Shown piece by piece: positions 35,228-43,582 of a stretch of 64,000 bases of DNA. Positions within the stretch are counted from its first letter, which is position 1. Each line of letters opens with the position of its first letter. The stretch is from Verrucomicrobiia bacterium (GTDB lineage: Bacteria > Verrucomicrobiota > Verrucomicrobiia > Limisphaerales > DASXHY01), in the NCBI GenBank assembly GCA_035629175.1, contig DASPIL010000011.1, positions 1 through 64,000 on the forward strand, written 5' to 3'. The notes beneath the pieces are model-generated. The model did no database searches. It saw nothing but the letters and a program-made list of their open reading frames with translations, and was not told the origin of the DNA. A program made the translations under genes and the position numbers.

Positions 35228-35260
35228 AAACGGCCGGGGCGCTGGCGTCCCGGCCGTTTT
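35228..35260. terminator. Rho-independent terminator between rng and the convergent gene
   Basis: AAACGGCCGGG pairs perfectly with CCCGGCCGTTT (11 bp) around a 10-11-nt loop, followed by T on the plus strand. It lies 16 nt after the rng stop and 22 nt after the convergent minus-strand stop, so it can serve both directions. Confidence 0.85.
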
Positions 35261-35282
35261 CATTACGATTGAAGAATTTCGA

Positions 35283-35744
35283 TTACTCGGTGCGTCGGAC
35301 GGCGACAAACCAACTGGTGGAGTCAGGCGCATTTCCGCCGAGCACGAGCATTTCTCCCTTGCTGATATTCTGCATCCGCTTGAGAACCGATTTACCCTGG
35401 CCGAACAGGCTGACCTCAAAATTTTCTTCATCGACCTGGCGGATCGAGATTTTGCATTTATCGCTGAGCACAACTTCCTTGGCGCCCTTCTCCGGGACCG
35501 ACGCATCGACTTTCCGCACCAGAAAGTAGTTCTTCCATTTCAGGTTCACCTTTGCGAGCCGTTCCCGAGTTTTCTCATCCACGGGTTTATGCTGCGGATC
35601 GGGCGAGCTTTCGGACATCGTCGCCCAAATCAACTGGGCTTCGAATTTGAAATCCCGGGCTTGCGCAGCGGCAGCGGACAGGACCAGAAGGAGCGACGCC
35701 ACCGCGGCGAGCAGAGAGACAGATGAACCGATTCGGAATCTCAT
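35283..35744 (-). CDS. Small exported protein of unknown function
   Basis: 153 residues with a signal peptide (SSVSLLAAVASLLLVLSAAAAQA). The start at 35744 is chosen because upstream codons add a leader with no signal features. The mature part begins RDFKFEAQLIWAT and contains LKWKNYFLVRKVDA, CKISIRQVDEENFEVSLFGQGK and SWFVAVRRTE, suggesting a small beta domain. I do not recognise a family. It is the last gene of the sigma/anti-sigma group, 37 nt after the anti-sigma gene, so it may be part of the response that group controls. Confidence 0.6.
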   Translation of the reverse strand: MRFRIGSSVSLLAAVASLLLVLSAAAAQARDFKFEAQLIWATMSESSPDPQHKPVDEKTRERLAKVNLKWKNYFLVRKVDASVPEKGAKEVVLSDKCKISIRQVDEENFEVSLFGQGKSVLKRMQNISKGEMLVLGGNAPDSTSWFVAVRRTE

Positions 35745-35781
35745 TGTGAAAAACTCTAGCAATGATGGTTGGATGCGCAAA

Positions 35782-36234
35782 CTACCTTTCAGCCGGGTAT
35801 GAAACCCAGACCAGCGTGGTGCCGCTGTCGTAATCCTGGTACGTGAACGCTTCAGAGTCGGCAACCGCCATTTCTGAATCAATTCCGTTGCCACGCGGGA
35901 ATGTCAGGATGCTGATGACAACCAGCACGGCGAACGCGCCGACTGGAACCAGCACGCGCCGGAAACGGTGAAACAACGAGGGGCGCTGAGGCGGCGCGGC
36001 CGGGAGGTCGCGTTCGATCTCCCTTTGAATTTTCGACCAATAGAATTCCCGTGATTCCGGCAGCTGAACATTCGCTTCCGTGCTTTTGAACGCCTGTCGT
36101 GTCTGGCGCAGTTCCTTCAGCAGCGCCGTCGCCTCCGCATCACGCGCCACCCAGGCCGAAATTTCGCGCGTTTCCGCCTCCGGCAGTTCGCCGTCAAGGA
36201 AAGCCTGCAGCTTCAGTTGTTGCTCGTCGTTCAT
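35782..36234 (-). CDS. Anti-sigma factor, zinc-less type
   Basis: 150 residues (start at 36234; an in-frame ATG at 36249 would add five). The cytoplasmic N-terminus MNDEQQLKLQAFLDGELPEAE matches the start of membrane anti-sigma factors but lacks the His-x3-Cys-x2-Cys zinc motif. One helix (VLVPVGAFAVLVVISILTF) is near residues 89-107. The C-terminal ~40 residues are periplasmic and acidic. It directly follows the ECF sigma gene, its probable target. Confidence 0.8.
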   Translation of the reverse strand: MNDEQQLKLQAFLDGELPEAETREISAWVARDAEATALLKELRQTRQAFKSTEANVQLPESREFYWSKIQREIERDLPAAPPQRPSLFHRFRRVLVPVGAFAVLVVISILTFPRGNGIDSEMAVADSEAFTYQDYDSGTTLVWVSYPAER

Positions 36235-36285
36235 ACTTCTCAAATCCATTCTGCGTCGTCACCGATACTTCAATTCCTGTGGGCG

Positions 36286-36879
36286 CTAATCGGCCCCTCT
36301 CAAATCCGCCAGCAAGGCCGCAAGTTTCCGCCGCGCGTAGAACAGCCTCGACATTACCGTGCCAATCGAACAATCCATCGTTTTGGCGATCTCTTTATAT
36401 TCCATTTCCTCAAACTCATGGAGGATCAGGACGGTTCGATGCTCGTAGGACAACTGGCTCATGGCCTTGTCGATCCTCTGCCGGAGTTCGCCGCGTTCGA
36501 GTCGTTCCGTCGGATTCACCGTCACGGCCGGCATCTGCCGTTCCACTCCGCCCGCTTCTTCATCCAGCAGCTCAATCGATTCCGCCCGCTGCCTCTTCTG
36601 TTTGCGCAACTGGTCAAGGCAAAGATTGATGACAATGCGCGTCATCCAGGTGGTGAAGCTCGACTCACCCTGGAACTGGTGGAGCCGCTGCCAGCCCTTC
36701 ACCCATGCTTCCTGAGAAAGATCCACCGCTTCTTCTTCGTTCCGCATCATGCTGTAGGCACGGGCGTAAATCTTGTCCCGATGCCGGAAAACCAATTCCT
36801 CGAAGGCGCTCGTGTCCCCCTTTTGGGCGAGGCGCACCAGGGCTGTGTCTTCAGCCGAGGAATAGTCTTTTTCAGCCAT
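36286..36879 (-). CDS. ECF sigma factor, RpoE-like
   Basis: A 197-residue sigma-70 family factor of the extracytoplasmic type. Region 2 is FEELVFRHRDKIYARAYSMMRNEEEAVDLSQEAWVKGWQRLHQF, with region 2.4 WMTRIVINLCLDQLRKQKR. Region 4 is QLSYEHRTVLILHEFEEMEYKEIAKTMDCSIGTVMSRLFYARRKL. It probably activates its own operon, sequestered by the membrane anti-sigma factor 51 nt downstream. The stimulus is unknown. Confidence 0.93.
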   Translation of the reverse strand: MAEKDYSSAEDTALVRLAQKGDTSAFEELVFRHRDKIYARAYSMMRNEEEAVDLSQEAWVKGWQRLHQFQGESSFTTWMTRIVINLCLDQLRKQKRQRAESIELLDEEAGGVERQMPAVTVNPTERLERGELRQRIDKAMSQLSYEHRTVLILHEFEEMEYKEIAKTMDCSIGTVMSRLFYARRKLAALLADLRGAD

Positions 36880-36915
36880 GGTTGGACGGAGAGTAATGGT
36901 GGACTATTCGATGCC

Positions 36916-37578
36916 TTACAGCTTGCCCTTCGTGCTGGGAAGCTGCCCGGCAATCCGGGGATCCCGCTGGCAGGCGAAATCCGCTGCTTTCGCAAATGCC
37001 TTGAACAGCGCCTCGACGATATGATGCGGTTCATCCCCGTAAAGCAGCTCCAAGTGCAGGTTGCAACGGGCTTCGTTGGCAAAGCCCTGGAAGAACTCCC
37101 GCGCGAGCCCAAACCTGAAAACACTGGACATATCCTGAGCACGATCCTTTTTCCTGACGGCGCGGGCTCCCCATTCATTCAATCCGCGCCAAACCAGGTA
37201 GGGACGCCCGCTGAAATCGATGACACAGCGAGCAAGGCATTCATCCATGGGTACAAAAGCCTCGGCCGTAAGGGGATTCCTGGGATCGAAGCCTGTGCCA
37301 TAGCGGCGCACACCTTTTTTGTCGCCGAGCGCCTTCACAAAGGCCTGGCCGAGAGCGATTCCACAATCCTCAACAGTATGATGCGCGTCGACTTCCAAGT
37401 CGCCCTTGCAGCGCAGCGTCAGGTCCATCACCGCGTGTTTCGCGAACAGGGTGAGCATGTGATCGAAGAAGGGAATGCCGGTGTCGATTGAACTCTGCCC
37501 CGAACCGTCGAGGTTCAGCCGCAGGGAAATCGCCGTTTCCTTCGTGACCCGCTTTAGGGTGGCCTGACGTTGCTTCAT
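36916..37578 (-). CDS. hisB: Imidazoleglycerol-phosphate dehydratase
   Basis: 220 residues catalysing the sixth step of histidine synthesis with Mn2+. Start at 37578 (MKQRQATLKR). Metal-binding and catalytic motifs are intact: FFDHMLTLFAKH, DAHHTVEDCGIALGQA and EPHHIVEALFKAFAKA. It is about 20 residues longer than usual, partly because of an insert (TGFDPRNPLTAEA) before the conserved VPMDE. No other his gene is in the window, so it is an isolated hisB in an ABC transporter/sigma factor operon. Confidence 0.93.
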   Translation of the reverse strand: MKQRQATLKRVTKETAISLRLNLDGSGQSSIDTGIPFFDHMLTLFAKHAVMDLTLRCKGDLEVDAHHTVEDCGIALGQAFVKALGDKKGVRRYGTGFDPRNPLTAEAFVPMDECLARCVIDFSGRPYLVWRGLNEWGARAVRKKDRAQDMSSVFRFGLAREFFQGFANEARCNLHLELLYGDEPHHIVEALFKAFAKAADFACQRDPRIAGQLPSTKGKL

Positions 37579-37637
37579 TCCGCGGGAGTAAAACAAACGC
37601 GGTTTCCAAAACAAAGCGGATTCAAACCACCGGGCAG

Positions 37638-38564
37638 CTATTGGTCGGCAGGTTGCGTCTGAAGTTGCTCGATGCGCTTCTGAATATTTTCGGGGTTCGG
37701 CGAGAAGCGTTTCATCAGATTGAGATAATGGATGGCCTCATCCAGCCGCTTTTCCTCCAATGCGGTCTTGAACATTCCGCCGAGGATGCGTTCCGCAAGA
37801 AAGTTGTTCGGTTCTTCCTTGCCCGTTTCAGTATCAAACCAACGCTGCATCGCAGCATGCCAGAGATTCCGCGCTTGGGCTGGATCCCTGCGGTTCTCGA
37901 GCTTAAGCCACGCGAGTTCGTTCAGCAGTTCGGGATTTCCTGGATTCCGGCGCAGGCCTTCGCGAAGAAATTGCTCAGCTTCATCCACTTTGTTGAGACG
38001 GCTCCGCAGCCAGTACGCCGCGACTGTGAAAGACTCGATGCTTTGGGGATTCAATTCCGCCGACAATTTCAACCATGGCAACATTTCGCGTTCCGCCCCC
38101 TTCTCGAGGTGAACGTGATCGGCGGCATGGAATTTTTGACGAAAACGACTGATCCAGTCGCTGGGCCCGGCCGCCGGTGATTCCGGTTCCGTGGCGGCAT
38201 GCTCAATTGCGTCCGCATGAGGCTCACCAGCATGGTCGTGATGTTCGTGCCCATCCCCTTCATGATGCTCATGACCGCCGTGGGCCTCGTGAACCACCCC
38301 TTCGCCCTGAGCTTCACCCGCCATGTGGTTTTCCTTCGGCCGCCCGCCGCCTTCGAATATCGACGGGTAATTTCCCCTGTGAAAATAGACGTCTGCCTTG
38401 GCAAAAATTTCATTGGCAAACAGCATGCGCCCTTCGCCCAGCAGCAAGGCCACGAAGCTTTCGGCTGCTGGCCCGGAACGGGACACCTCCCCCTTTCGTG
38501 CTATGAGCGTTGACAACGAAAAGCAGGCGATCAACAGCAAAACTAGAACAAGTTTGGATCGCAT
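37638..38564 (-). CDS. TPR protein with a His-rich segment
   Basis: A 308-residue anchored protein. The start at 38564 overlaps the permease stop by 1 nt. One N-terminal helix (KLVLVLLLIACFSLSTLIA) is followed by a periplasmic part. Residues 80-122 contain 12 His among acidic and Gly residues (HGGHEHHEGDGHEHHDHAGEPH), a likely metal-binding spacer. The C-terminal half is built of TPR-like helices (DEAEQFLREGLRRNPGNPELLNELAW, KTALEEKRLDEAIHYLNLMKRFSPNP). It is the third gene of an ABC transporter operon. Whether the transporter handles a metal is only a guess. Confidence 0.7.
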   Translation of the reverse strand: MRSKLVLVLLLIACFSLSTLIARKGEVSRSGPAAESFVALLLGEGRMLFANEIFAKADVYFHRGNYPSIFEGGGRPKENHMAGEAQGEGVVHEAHGGHEHHEGDGHEHHDHAGEPHADAIEHAATEPESPAAGPSDWISRFRQKFHAADHVHLEKGAEREMLPWLKLSAELNPQSIESFTVAAYWLRSRLNKVDEAEQFLREGLRRNPGNPELLNELAWLKLENRRDPAQARNLWHAAMQRWFDTETGKEEPNNFLAERILGGMFKTALEEKRLDEAIHYLNLMKRFSPNPENIQKRIEQLQTQPADQ

Positions 38565-39346
38565 CAAGCCTGGTTCAAGGGTCTGCGGCGGAAAGCCAGG
38601 CACGCACCAATCAGAAACACCGCTGTATAAAACCACCCGTAGAGAGTTGCCAGGACGATGTCCAGCCACGCGACGGGCGGCCAGTCATGAATGACGCGCG
38701 CGCGAAGGTCATAGAAATCGAGGTGCGGCAAGCCATAGTAAATCACGCTCACGATGGATGATACAGGTTCCTTCATGCGCATCGCCAGAGTGTTCAGGAA
38801 CGGTCCGATGAAGAGAATGCCGAGGGTGATGATGAACACCAGGGTTACATTAGCCGCGGGAGTGCTCATGACGATTGAGCCGAGCAAGGTCAGGGCAATC
38901 ACGATTCCGAGCATCTGCCAATGCATCCAAAGCGCTTGCACGTAATTGGCGAATGGAAAACCCGATTCGCGAGAGATGCTTACCAGTGCGAAAAAAATAT
39001 AGAGAACAAACAGCGCCATTCCCGCGGCAAGCCAGCAGCCCAGAAATTTGCCCAGCAACACCTGCGGCCGGCTGATTGGTTTTGCGAGCAGCGGGAATAT
39101 GGTGCGGCTCTCCCGCTCGGATGGAATCTGGCGCGCGGCGGTTGTGATCGCCACAACGAGCGCCGCGATCCAAATCAACATCAAACAGATTTCCTTGAGA
39201 TAACGCGCAATGCGGTCGTCATCGAAGAAACGCACCGATCCTGAAATCAATGTGATCAGGACAGTGAGGATGAAAAGAACATAGAAATCCTTGCGACGAA
39301 ACAGTTCCTTGATGGCGATTCCGGCGACAGCGATGATCTTGCTCAT
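38564..39346 (-). CDS. ABC-2 type transporter permease
   Basis: A 260-residue membrane protein with six hydrophobic segments, including YVLFILTVLITLISGSV, ICLMLIWIAALVVAITTAA, CWLAAGMALFVLYIFFALV, LGIVIALTLLGSIVM and VTLVFIITLGILFIGPFL. RQIPSERESRTIFPLLAKPISRPQVLLGKFLGCW is the cytoplasmic loop typical of ABC-2 permeases. It overlaps the ATPase gene by 4 nt. The substrate is unknown. Confidence 0.88.
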   Translation of the reverse strand: MSKIIAVAGIAIKELFRRKDFYVLFILTVLITLISGSVRFFDDDRIARYLKEICLMLIWIAALVVAITTAARQIPSERESRTIFPLLAKPISRPQVLLGKFLGCWLAAGMALFVLYIFFALVSISRESGFPFANYVQALWMHWQMLGIVIALTLLGSIVMSTPAANVTLVFIITLGILFIGPFLNTLAMRMKEPVSSIVSVIYYGLPHLDFYDLRARVIHDWPPVAWLDIVLATLYGWFYTAVFLIGACLAFRRRPLNQA

Positions 39347-40098
39347 AATTGCGCCTGAGGCTGGTAACCCACGATTTTCAGAAAAATCTGCTCGAGATTG
39401 GCCTGATGCTCTTGAATGAGGTCGGCGACCCGTCCTTCAACTTTCAATTCGCCCCGATGCAGGATCGCCACCCGATCGCAAACGGTTTCCACCTCGCCGA
39501 GTTCGTGAGAGGAAAAGAACACTGTTTTTCCCTCGTCCTTCAAACGCTGTATGATCTCGCGCACCTTCATGCGTCCGAGCGGATCGAGGCCGCTTGTAGG
39601 CTCGTCGAGCAGGAGCAGGTCAGGATTATTGATGAGCGCCTGCGCCAGCCCGGCCCGTTGCTGCATACCCTTTGAATACGTGCGGATGGGTCGCTTTCGG
39701 GCGTGGTCCAGGTCGACCAGCTTCAGGAGGCGGTTAATTCGCTGCTCGGTTTCAGCCGCTGGTATTTCGAAGATCTTTGCGTAAAACCGGAGGAGTTCTT
39801 CTGCAGTGAGAAACTTGTAGTAGTAGGTCAGCTCGGGAAGGTAACCGATTCGCTGGCGCGCGATGGGTTCCCGCACGTTGACATCGAAAAGATAAGCATT
39901 GCCCGCGCTCGGGTTTACATAGCCGAGCAGGACATTCATCGTGGTGGTTTTGCCCGCTCCGTTGGGCCCGAGGAAACCGAACACCTCGCCGGCATTCACA
40001 GTGAGGTTCAGGCCCTTGAGAGCCACCTTCGTCTCGTGTTTGATTTCGCGGCTCCGATACTCCACCCGCAAATTTTCTGTCTTGAGAATGGCATTCAT
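39343..40098 (-). CDS. ABC transporter ATP-binding protein
   Basis: A 251-residue ATPase with Walker A GPNGAGKTT, Q-loop in RIGYLPELTYYY, signature YSKGMQQRAGLAQAL, Walker B LLLLDEPTSGLDP and switch His in SSHELGE. Start at 40098 (MNAILKTENLRVEYRS). It resembles CcmA/GldA-type exporters working with ABC-2 permeases. It is the first gene of the minus-strand operon that continues through the permease, TPR protein, hisB and sigma factor. Confidence 0.92.
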   Translation of the reverse strand: MNAILKTENLRVEYRSREIKHETKVALKGLNLTVNAGEVFGFLGPNGAGKTTTMNVLLGYVNPSAGNAYLFDVNVREPIARQRIGYLPELTYYYKFLTAEELLRFYAKIFEIPAAETEQRINRLLKLVDLDHARKRPIRTYSKGMQQRAGLAQALINNPDLLLLDEPTSGLDPLGRMKVREIIQRLKDEGKTVFFSSHELGEVETVCDRVAILHRGELKVEGRVADLIQEHQANLEQIFLKIVGYQPQAQL

Positions 40099-40195
40099 AC
40101 ATTCAATCCCAACCGCCACCGGTCAACCTAAGATTCATAGGTCTGAGAGGATGCAGCGTGCAACCTTTATCGACGCGACACGGAAAACCGGGAGT

Positions 40196-40234
40196 GAAAA
40201 AGAAACAGCCCGAAGCGGGTGCTTCGGGCTGTTT
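40196..40234 (-). terminator. Rho-independent terminator after the pseudopilin gene
   Basis: AAACAGCCCGAAGC pairs with GCTTCGGGCTGTTT (14 bp) around a 4-nt loop. On the minus strand it is followed by CTTTTT. It lies 15 nt downstream of the pseudopilin stop codon. Confidence 0.92.
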
Positions 40235-40248
40235 GAGGAGAATTCAGA

Positions 40249-40635
40249 CTAGCTGCCGCCGCCACCGGATTCGGCCAGCGTGTGAGGATACTCTGCTGAC
40301 GTGTTCGAGCAGCTCGGGGCAACGTCCGCTGCTCCGACAGCATACGTGTCGGTTTTCGTCTTCGGACAGGTCGGGAACGAGCCAGCGGATCCGCGGCCCA
40401 TATACTTGGCCAGGTCAGTCTTGGCGAGAGTGGCGTTGTTGCCTTCTTCAAGCAACTGCTGCTGCTTCGCGCCGTCAATCTGGCGAAGATTGTTGATGCA
40501 GGCATTCTTCTGGGAGGTCGAGCGCGCGCGCACGAAGTTCGGGATCGCGATTGCAGCCAGGAGGCCGATGATCGCAACCACGATCATGATTTCCACCAGC
40601 GTGAAGCCGGCCTTGCGGGAGGTTTTAATTTTCAT
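40249..40635 (-). CDS. Small type IV pilin-like pseudopilin
   Basis: A 128-residue protein with a prepilin leader MKIKTSRKAG, then FTLVEIMIVVAIIGLLAAIAIPNFVRARS. The mature part has a Cys pair (INACINNL region Cys and FPTCPK, plus PSCSNT), which may form a disulfide. The GGGGS C-terminus is short. It is of the small PilA/GspG-like type common in Verrucomicrobia, lacks the DG motif of the larger pseudopilin in this window, and is monocistronic with its own terminator. Confidence 0.88.
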   Translation of the reverse strand: MKIKTSRKAGFTLVEIMIVVAIIGLLAAIAIPNFVRARSTSQKNACINNLRQIDGAKQQQLLEEGNNATLAKTDLAKYMGRGSAGSFPTCPKTKTDTYAVGAADVAPSCSNTSAEYPHTLAESGGGGS

Positions 40636-41093
40636 ACTACGTTGTTTACCTTTCGTTCGCGGCGTGAACTCGGCATCAGGCTGTTTATATCAGGACTGTT
40701 GGCGTTCACTTATTGCCTGCTGCCAACCGCACTTTCACTTTTAGCACAGTGGATGCCAAGCACCCGCTGCCTCTGTTTTCCAACACCAACCAACATCCGG
40801 AGTTTCAAAACCGCTAAAAATGGCCTGAATTCCGTTAGTCCCAAGGACGTTCCCCGTACATCGGAACCACGGTGTGTAGCAAATCAGGACACGACATTCC
40901 ATCTCCTATTCACATTTCTCAAGCGGAAATCTCTTAACCCGGAATTGACTGGCCAGCGAACCTCATTTGAAGGGCGTGAACAGGCGCAATTGACATTCCG
41001 CTTGCCCTCGGGCCGAACTTGAGAATTATTCGGCTGTGCTCCAGATCGAAGGACCCGTCCACGCCCGTGTGCCGCACGGAAACCTGTGCTTTT
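40636..41093. other. Intergenic stretch between divergent genes
   Basis: About 460 nt lie between the pseudopilin (minus) and the ligase-like gene (plus). The region has lower GC than its neighbours, with several AT-rich segments (for example CTGTTTATATCAGG near 40680), as expected for promoters. No frame has a recognisable domain. The ligase-like reading frame extends to a TTG at 41019, but the added residues do not look like protein. Confidence 0.4.
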
Positions 41094-42566
41094 ATGCTTG
41101 AGGAGGTGCGTCGCGACGAGTTGCCGGGCACTTCCAGCCCGGAGGGAAACGGCCGCGTTTCGCCTGCCTGCAAACTGGGTCAAGGGCTCCTCCTGGCATT
41201 TGCCGCGGGTTATCCGCTCGTCACGTGGTCAGGTTGGATTGCAAGCACCCACGCGAAGTCCTGGGTTCTCGCCGGATTCACCACGCTCATCGGGATATTG
41301 CTGCTGAATCATGTCTGGCGCGTCCCCTCCCCGAGGCTAGTATCGAAACGGATGCAATGGATACCCCTGGTTTGGGTTTTCCTAAGCGTGTATACGTGTT
41401 TCCTCCTCGGTCCCTCGTTGGACGCTTTCGGCTTCACATTCGTCACGTTCGTGTGGTCTCAGCTGGTGATTCGCCACTCAACTTGGGCGGGCAACCTTCC
41501 GAAAAGCGTTCTTCACCTGTTGCTTTGGTTTAGCGCGGTTGCCTGGGTTTGCACCTTTGCAACCAAATATCAATACGTGGCCCTCTCGGGGAATCATTAT
41601 GGCAAGACCGGCTTTGTATCCCTGGGCTGCTGCACCCTGGTCTTTGTTGCGGTGGTATTATGGTTCCGTCAGGTGTCCGACGTAAAAAGGGCCATGGTTT
41701 GGATGGTCAGGGGCGGCGCTGTTGCCTGCCTTCTTGGATTGTGGCAGTTCTTCGATCAAAAAGGTTTGGCGACGCGCCTTTTTCCCGACCTTTTGAAGGA
41801 TCCCCGATCGATGGGAACGTCGGGCCACGCCAATTGGTTTTCCACGTATTTGCTCCTGCTGTTTCCCCTCGCGACGTGCTGCTTCCTTTCAGTTCGACGG
41901 CCTCTCTGGCTTGCTGCCTGTGGATTGATCTATGCAAACATCCTCACGGCACAGACTCGTGGCGCCTGGGTCGCGCTTGCGTCGTTTTTGGTAATCGCGG
42001 TTTTCACACAGAAAGAATTTCGCAAACGGATGCTGCTGCTCGGCCTTGTGATGGCGCTTGTCACGGCGGCGCTTGCGCCTTTGCACAATTGGCAACTTCT
42101 GAAGCGGGCAAATTCGCTGAAAGACCAGGCTTCCCTGGCAGCAGCCGGGGCATCCCACGCGGGAACCGGGCGTCTGGGATTCTGGAAATACGCCGTCAAC
42201 CGTTTGCCCAGGCACGCGGTTATCGGATCGGGATTGGATACATATGCGGAGGTGGCACCCGCCGGCACCAAGGCCCCGAATACAAAAGCGCATTCCATTT
42301 ATTTCGAGTACGCGCTGTGTTTGGGTATTCCTGGGCTGGTCCTCTATCTCGGCTTTTTGTGGCGATGCGCAGGCGGGACCGCCCACTCGCTGCTTTCGTG
42401 GACGTTGAAAGCAACCATCGCAACCTATCTTGTGCAGGGAGTGTTCATTCACGACACCCTTCACTCGTGGCCGCTCGTTTGGCTGATTGCAGCCCTCGCT
42501 GTCGTGTTACGCAGGAATGACATTCCTACGGTCGATGCCCACAGTGTGCGCCCGCCGGGTTCGTGA
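41094..42566 (+). CDS. O-antigen ligase/polymerase-like membrane protein
   Basis: A 490-residue polytopic protein (about 12 helices). Wzy/WaaL family marks are GHANWFSTYLLLLFPLATCC, TAQTRGAWVALASF and, after the long periplasmic loop, GSGLDTYAEVAPAGTKAPNTKAHSIYFEYALCLGIPGLVLYLGF, where the His is essential in ligases. The ATG at 41094 is chosen; the ribosome-binding site is weak. It could polymerise or transfer a surface glycan. It stands alone, convergent with the DUF362 gene 8 nt away. Confidence 0.8.
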   Translation: MLEEVRRDELPGTSSPEGNGRVSPACKLGQGLLLAFAAGYPLVTWSGWIASTHAKSWVLAGFTTLIGILLLNHVWRVPSPRLVSKRMQWIPLVWVFLSVYTCFLLGPSLDAFGFTFVTFVWSQLVIRHSTWAGNLPKSVLHLLLWFSAVAWVCTFATKYQYVALSGNHYGKTGFVSLGCCTLVFVAVVLWFRQVSDVKRAMVWMVRGGAVACLLGLWQFFDQKGLATRLFPDLLKDPRSMGTSGHANWFSTYLLLLFPLATCCFLSVRRPLWLAACGLIYANILTAQTRGAWVALASFLVIAVFTQKEFRKRMLLLGLVMALVTAALAPLHNWQLLKRANSLKDQASLAAAGASHAGTGRLGFWKYAVNRLPRHAVIGSGLDTYAEVAPAGTKAPNTKAHSIYFEYALCLGIPGLVLYLGFLWRCAGGTAHSLLSWTLKATIATYLVQGVFIHDTLHSWPLVWLIAALAVVLRRNDIPTVDAHSVRPPGS

Positions 42567-42574
42567 CTTCCCGT

Positions 42575-43582
42575 TCAGGAACGCAAATTTTGCTGGGCAG
42601 CGATATGGGGCAACAGACGAAAGGGGCGGCGAACGGACTCAATGGATTCGCCCACTTGGGTGATCCGCGCCTCATCGATTGCAAATCCTTCCTTGCCTGC
42701 CATATGAAGGTGCTGAACACGCGCGGGGTCCACGTCCATAATCCGAGCGCAGGTCGCGTCTACAGCTGGCAAATCGGTGCCCATGACAATCACACCGGCA
42801 TCAACAGGATCGCCCATGATCGGCCCGTCCCCTTCCATTCCGACGATGCCGTCGACGATCGCCAGCTGCGGTCTTAGGTTCAAAGCAATATCGGCGATGC
42901 ATTCATTGAGGCCCGCCTGATGGAGCACATTCTTGGGCCAGCCATAATAGCTTCCTGGCATGACACCAAAAAGATTCTTCATGGACAATGTCACACCGGC
43001 CCAATGATGCGTCTTCATCTTTGGCATCGACACGATCCAATCCGTTTCTCGGAAGATGCGGGGGAACGCAAGACGCGGCAGGGTGGAAAATCGCGTGCGA
43101 TTTTTTACCAGCCAGGGATCCTGGTAATTCAGGTCAACGAATGCAGTGCGATCCGTGGCGAGGACTTCGCGCAGGCCGCTCTCTTCAAAGACGAGCAACG
43201 TATCCAGGCAATGTCCCGAGCCTTCCGCCACGATGACGGAGGCGGCACCCAGGCGTCGAAAAGCCGTCACAGCCGCGCGCACCAATGCTGGATGCGTGTT
43301 CACGTGCGGAGCCGAAGAATCGACTTCCACCAGGTTAGGCTTCAAAAGGATGCGTTTGTCTTTAACCGTTGCAGCATCAATCCCCAGTTCCAGCAAGCCT
43401 CGGACGATGAGCTTTTCCAGCGGGAGCAAATAATTCGATGCTTTGACGATCGCCACCGCGGACCGCCTGTGACGTTGCCATGTATGGAGAAGGCCTGCAC
43501 CGCTGAGGATTGCCGCACCGCCGAGCACGCCAGTTGTTAACCATTGCCTGCGTGTCATTTGATGGGAGCGATTGGCGTTCAT
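42575..43582 (-). CDS. Tat-exported DUF362 protein
   Basis: A 335-residue protein. The start at 43582 overlaps the upstream stop by 4 nt, and the N-terminus carries MTRRQWLTTGVLGGAAILSG, a twin-arginine signal. The DUF362 core is visible in ILLKPNLVEVDSSAPHVNTHPALVRA, VIVAEGSG, MPKMKTHHWAGVTLSMKNLFG and IVDGIVGMEGDGPIMGDPVDAG. No ferredoxin-type cysteine motifs are present, although other members have them. The function of DUF362 is not established. Coupling to a terpene-cyclase-fold gene is unusual. Confidence 0.8.
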   Translation of the reverse strand: MNANRSHQMTRRQWLTTGVLGGAAILSGAGLLHTWQRHRRSAVAIVKASNYLLPLEKLIVRGLLELGIDAATVKDKRILLKPNLVEVDSSAPHVNTHPALVRAAVTAFRRLGAASVIVAEGSGHCLDTLLVFEESGLREVLATDRTAFVDLNYQDPWLVKNRTRFSTLPRLAFPRIFRETDWIVSMPKMKTHHWAGVTLSMKNLFGVMPGSYYGWPKNVLHQAGLNECIADIALNLRPQLAIVDGIVGMEGDGPIMGDPVDAGVIVMGTDLPAVDATCARIMDVDPARVQHLHMAGKEGFAIDEARITQVGESIESVRRPFRLLPHIAAQQNLRS

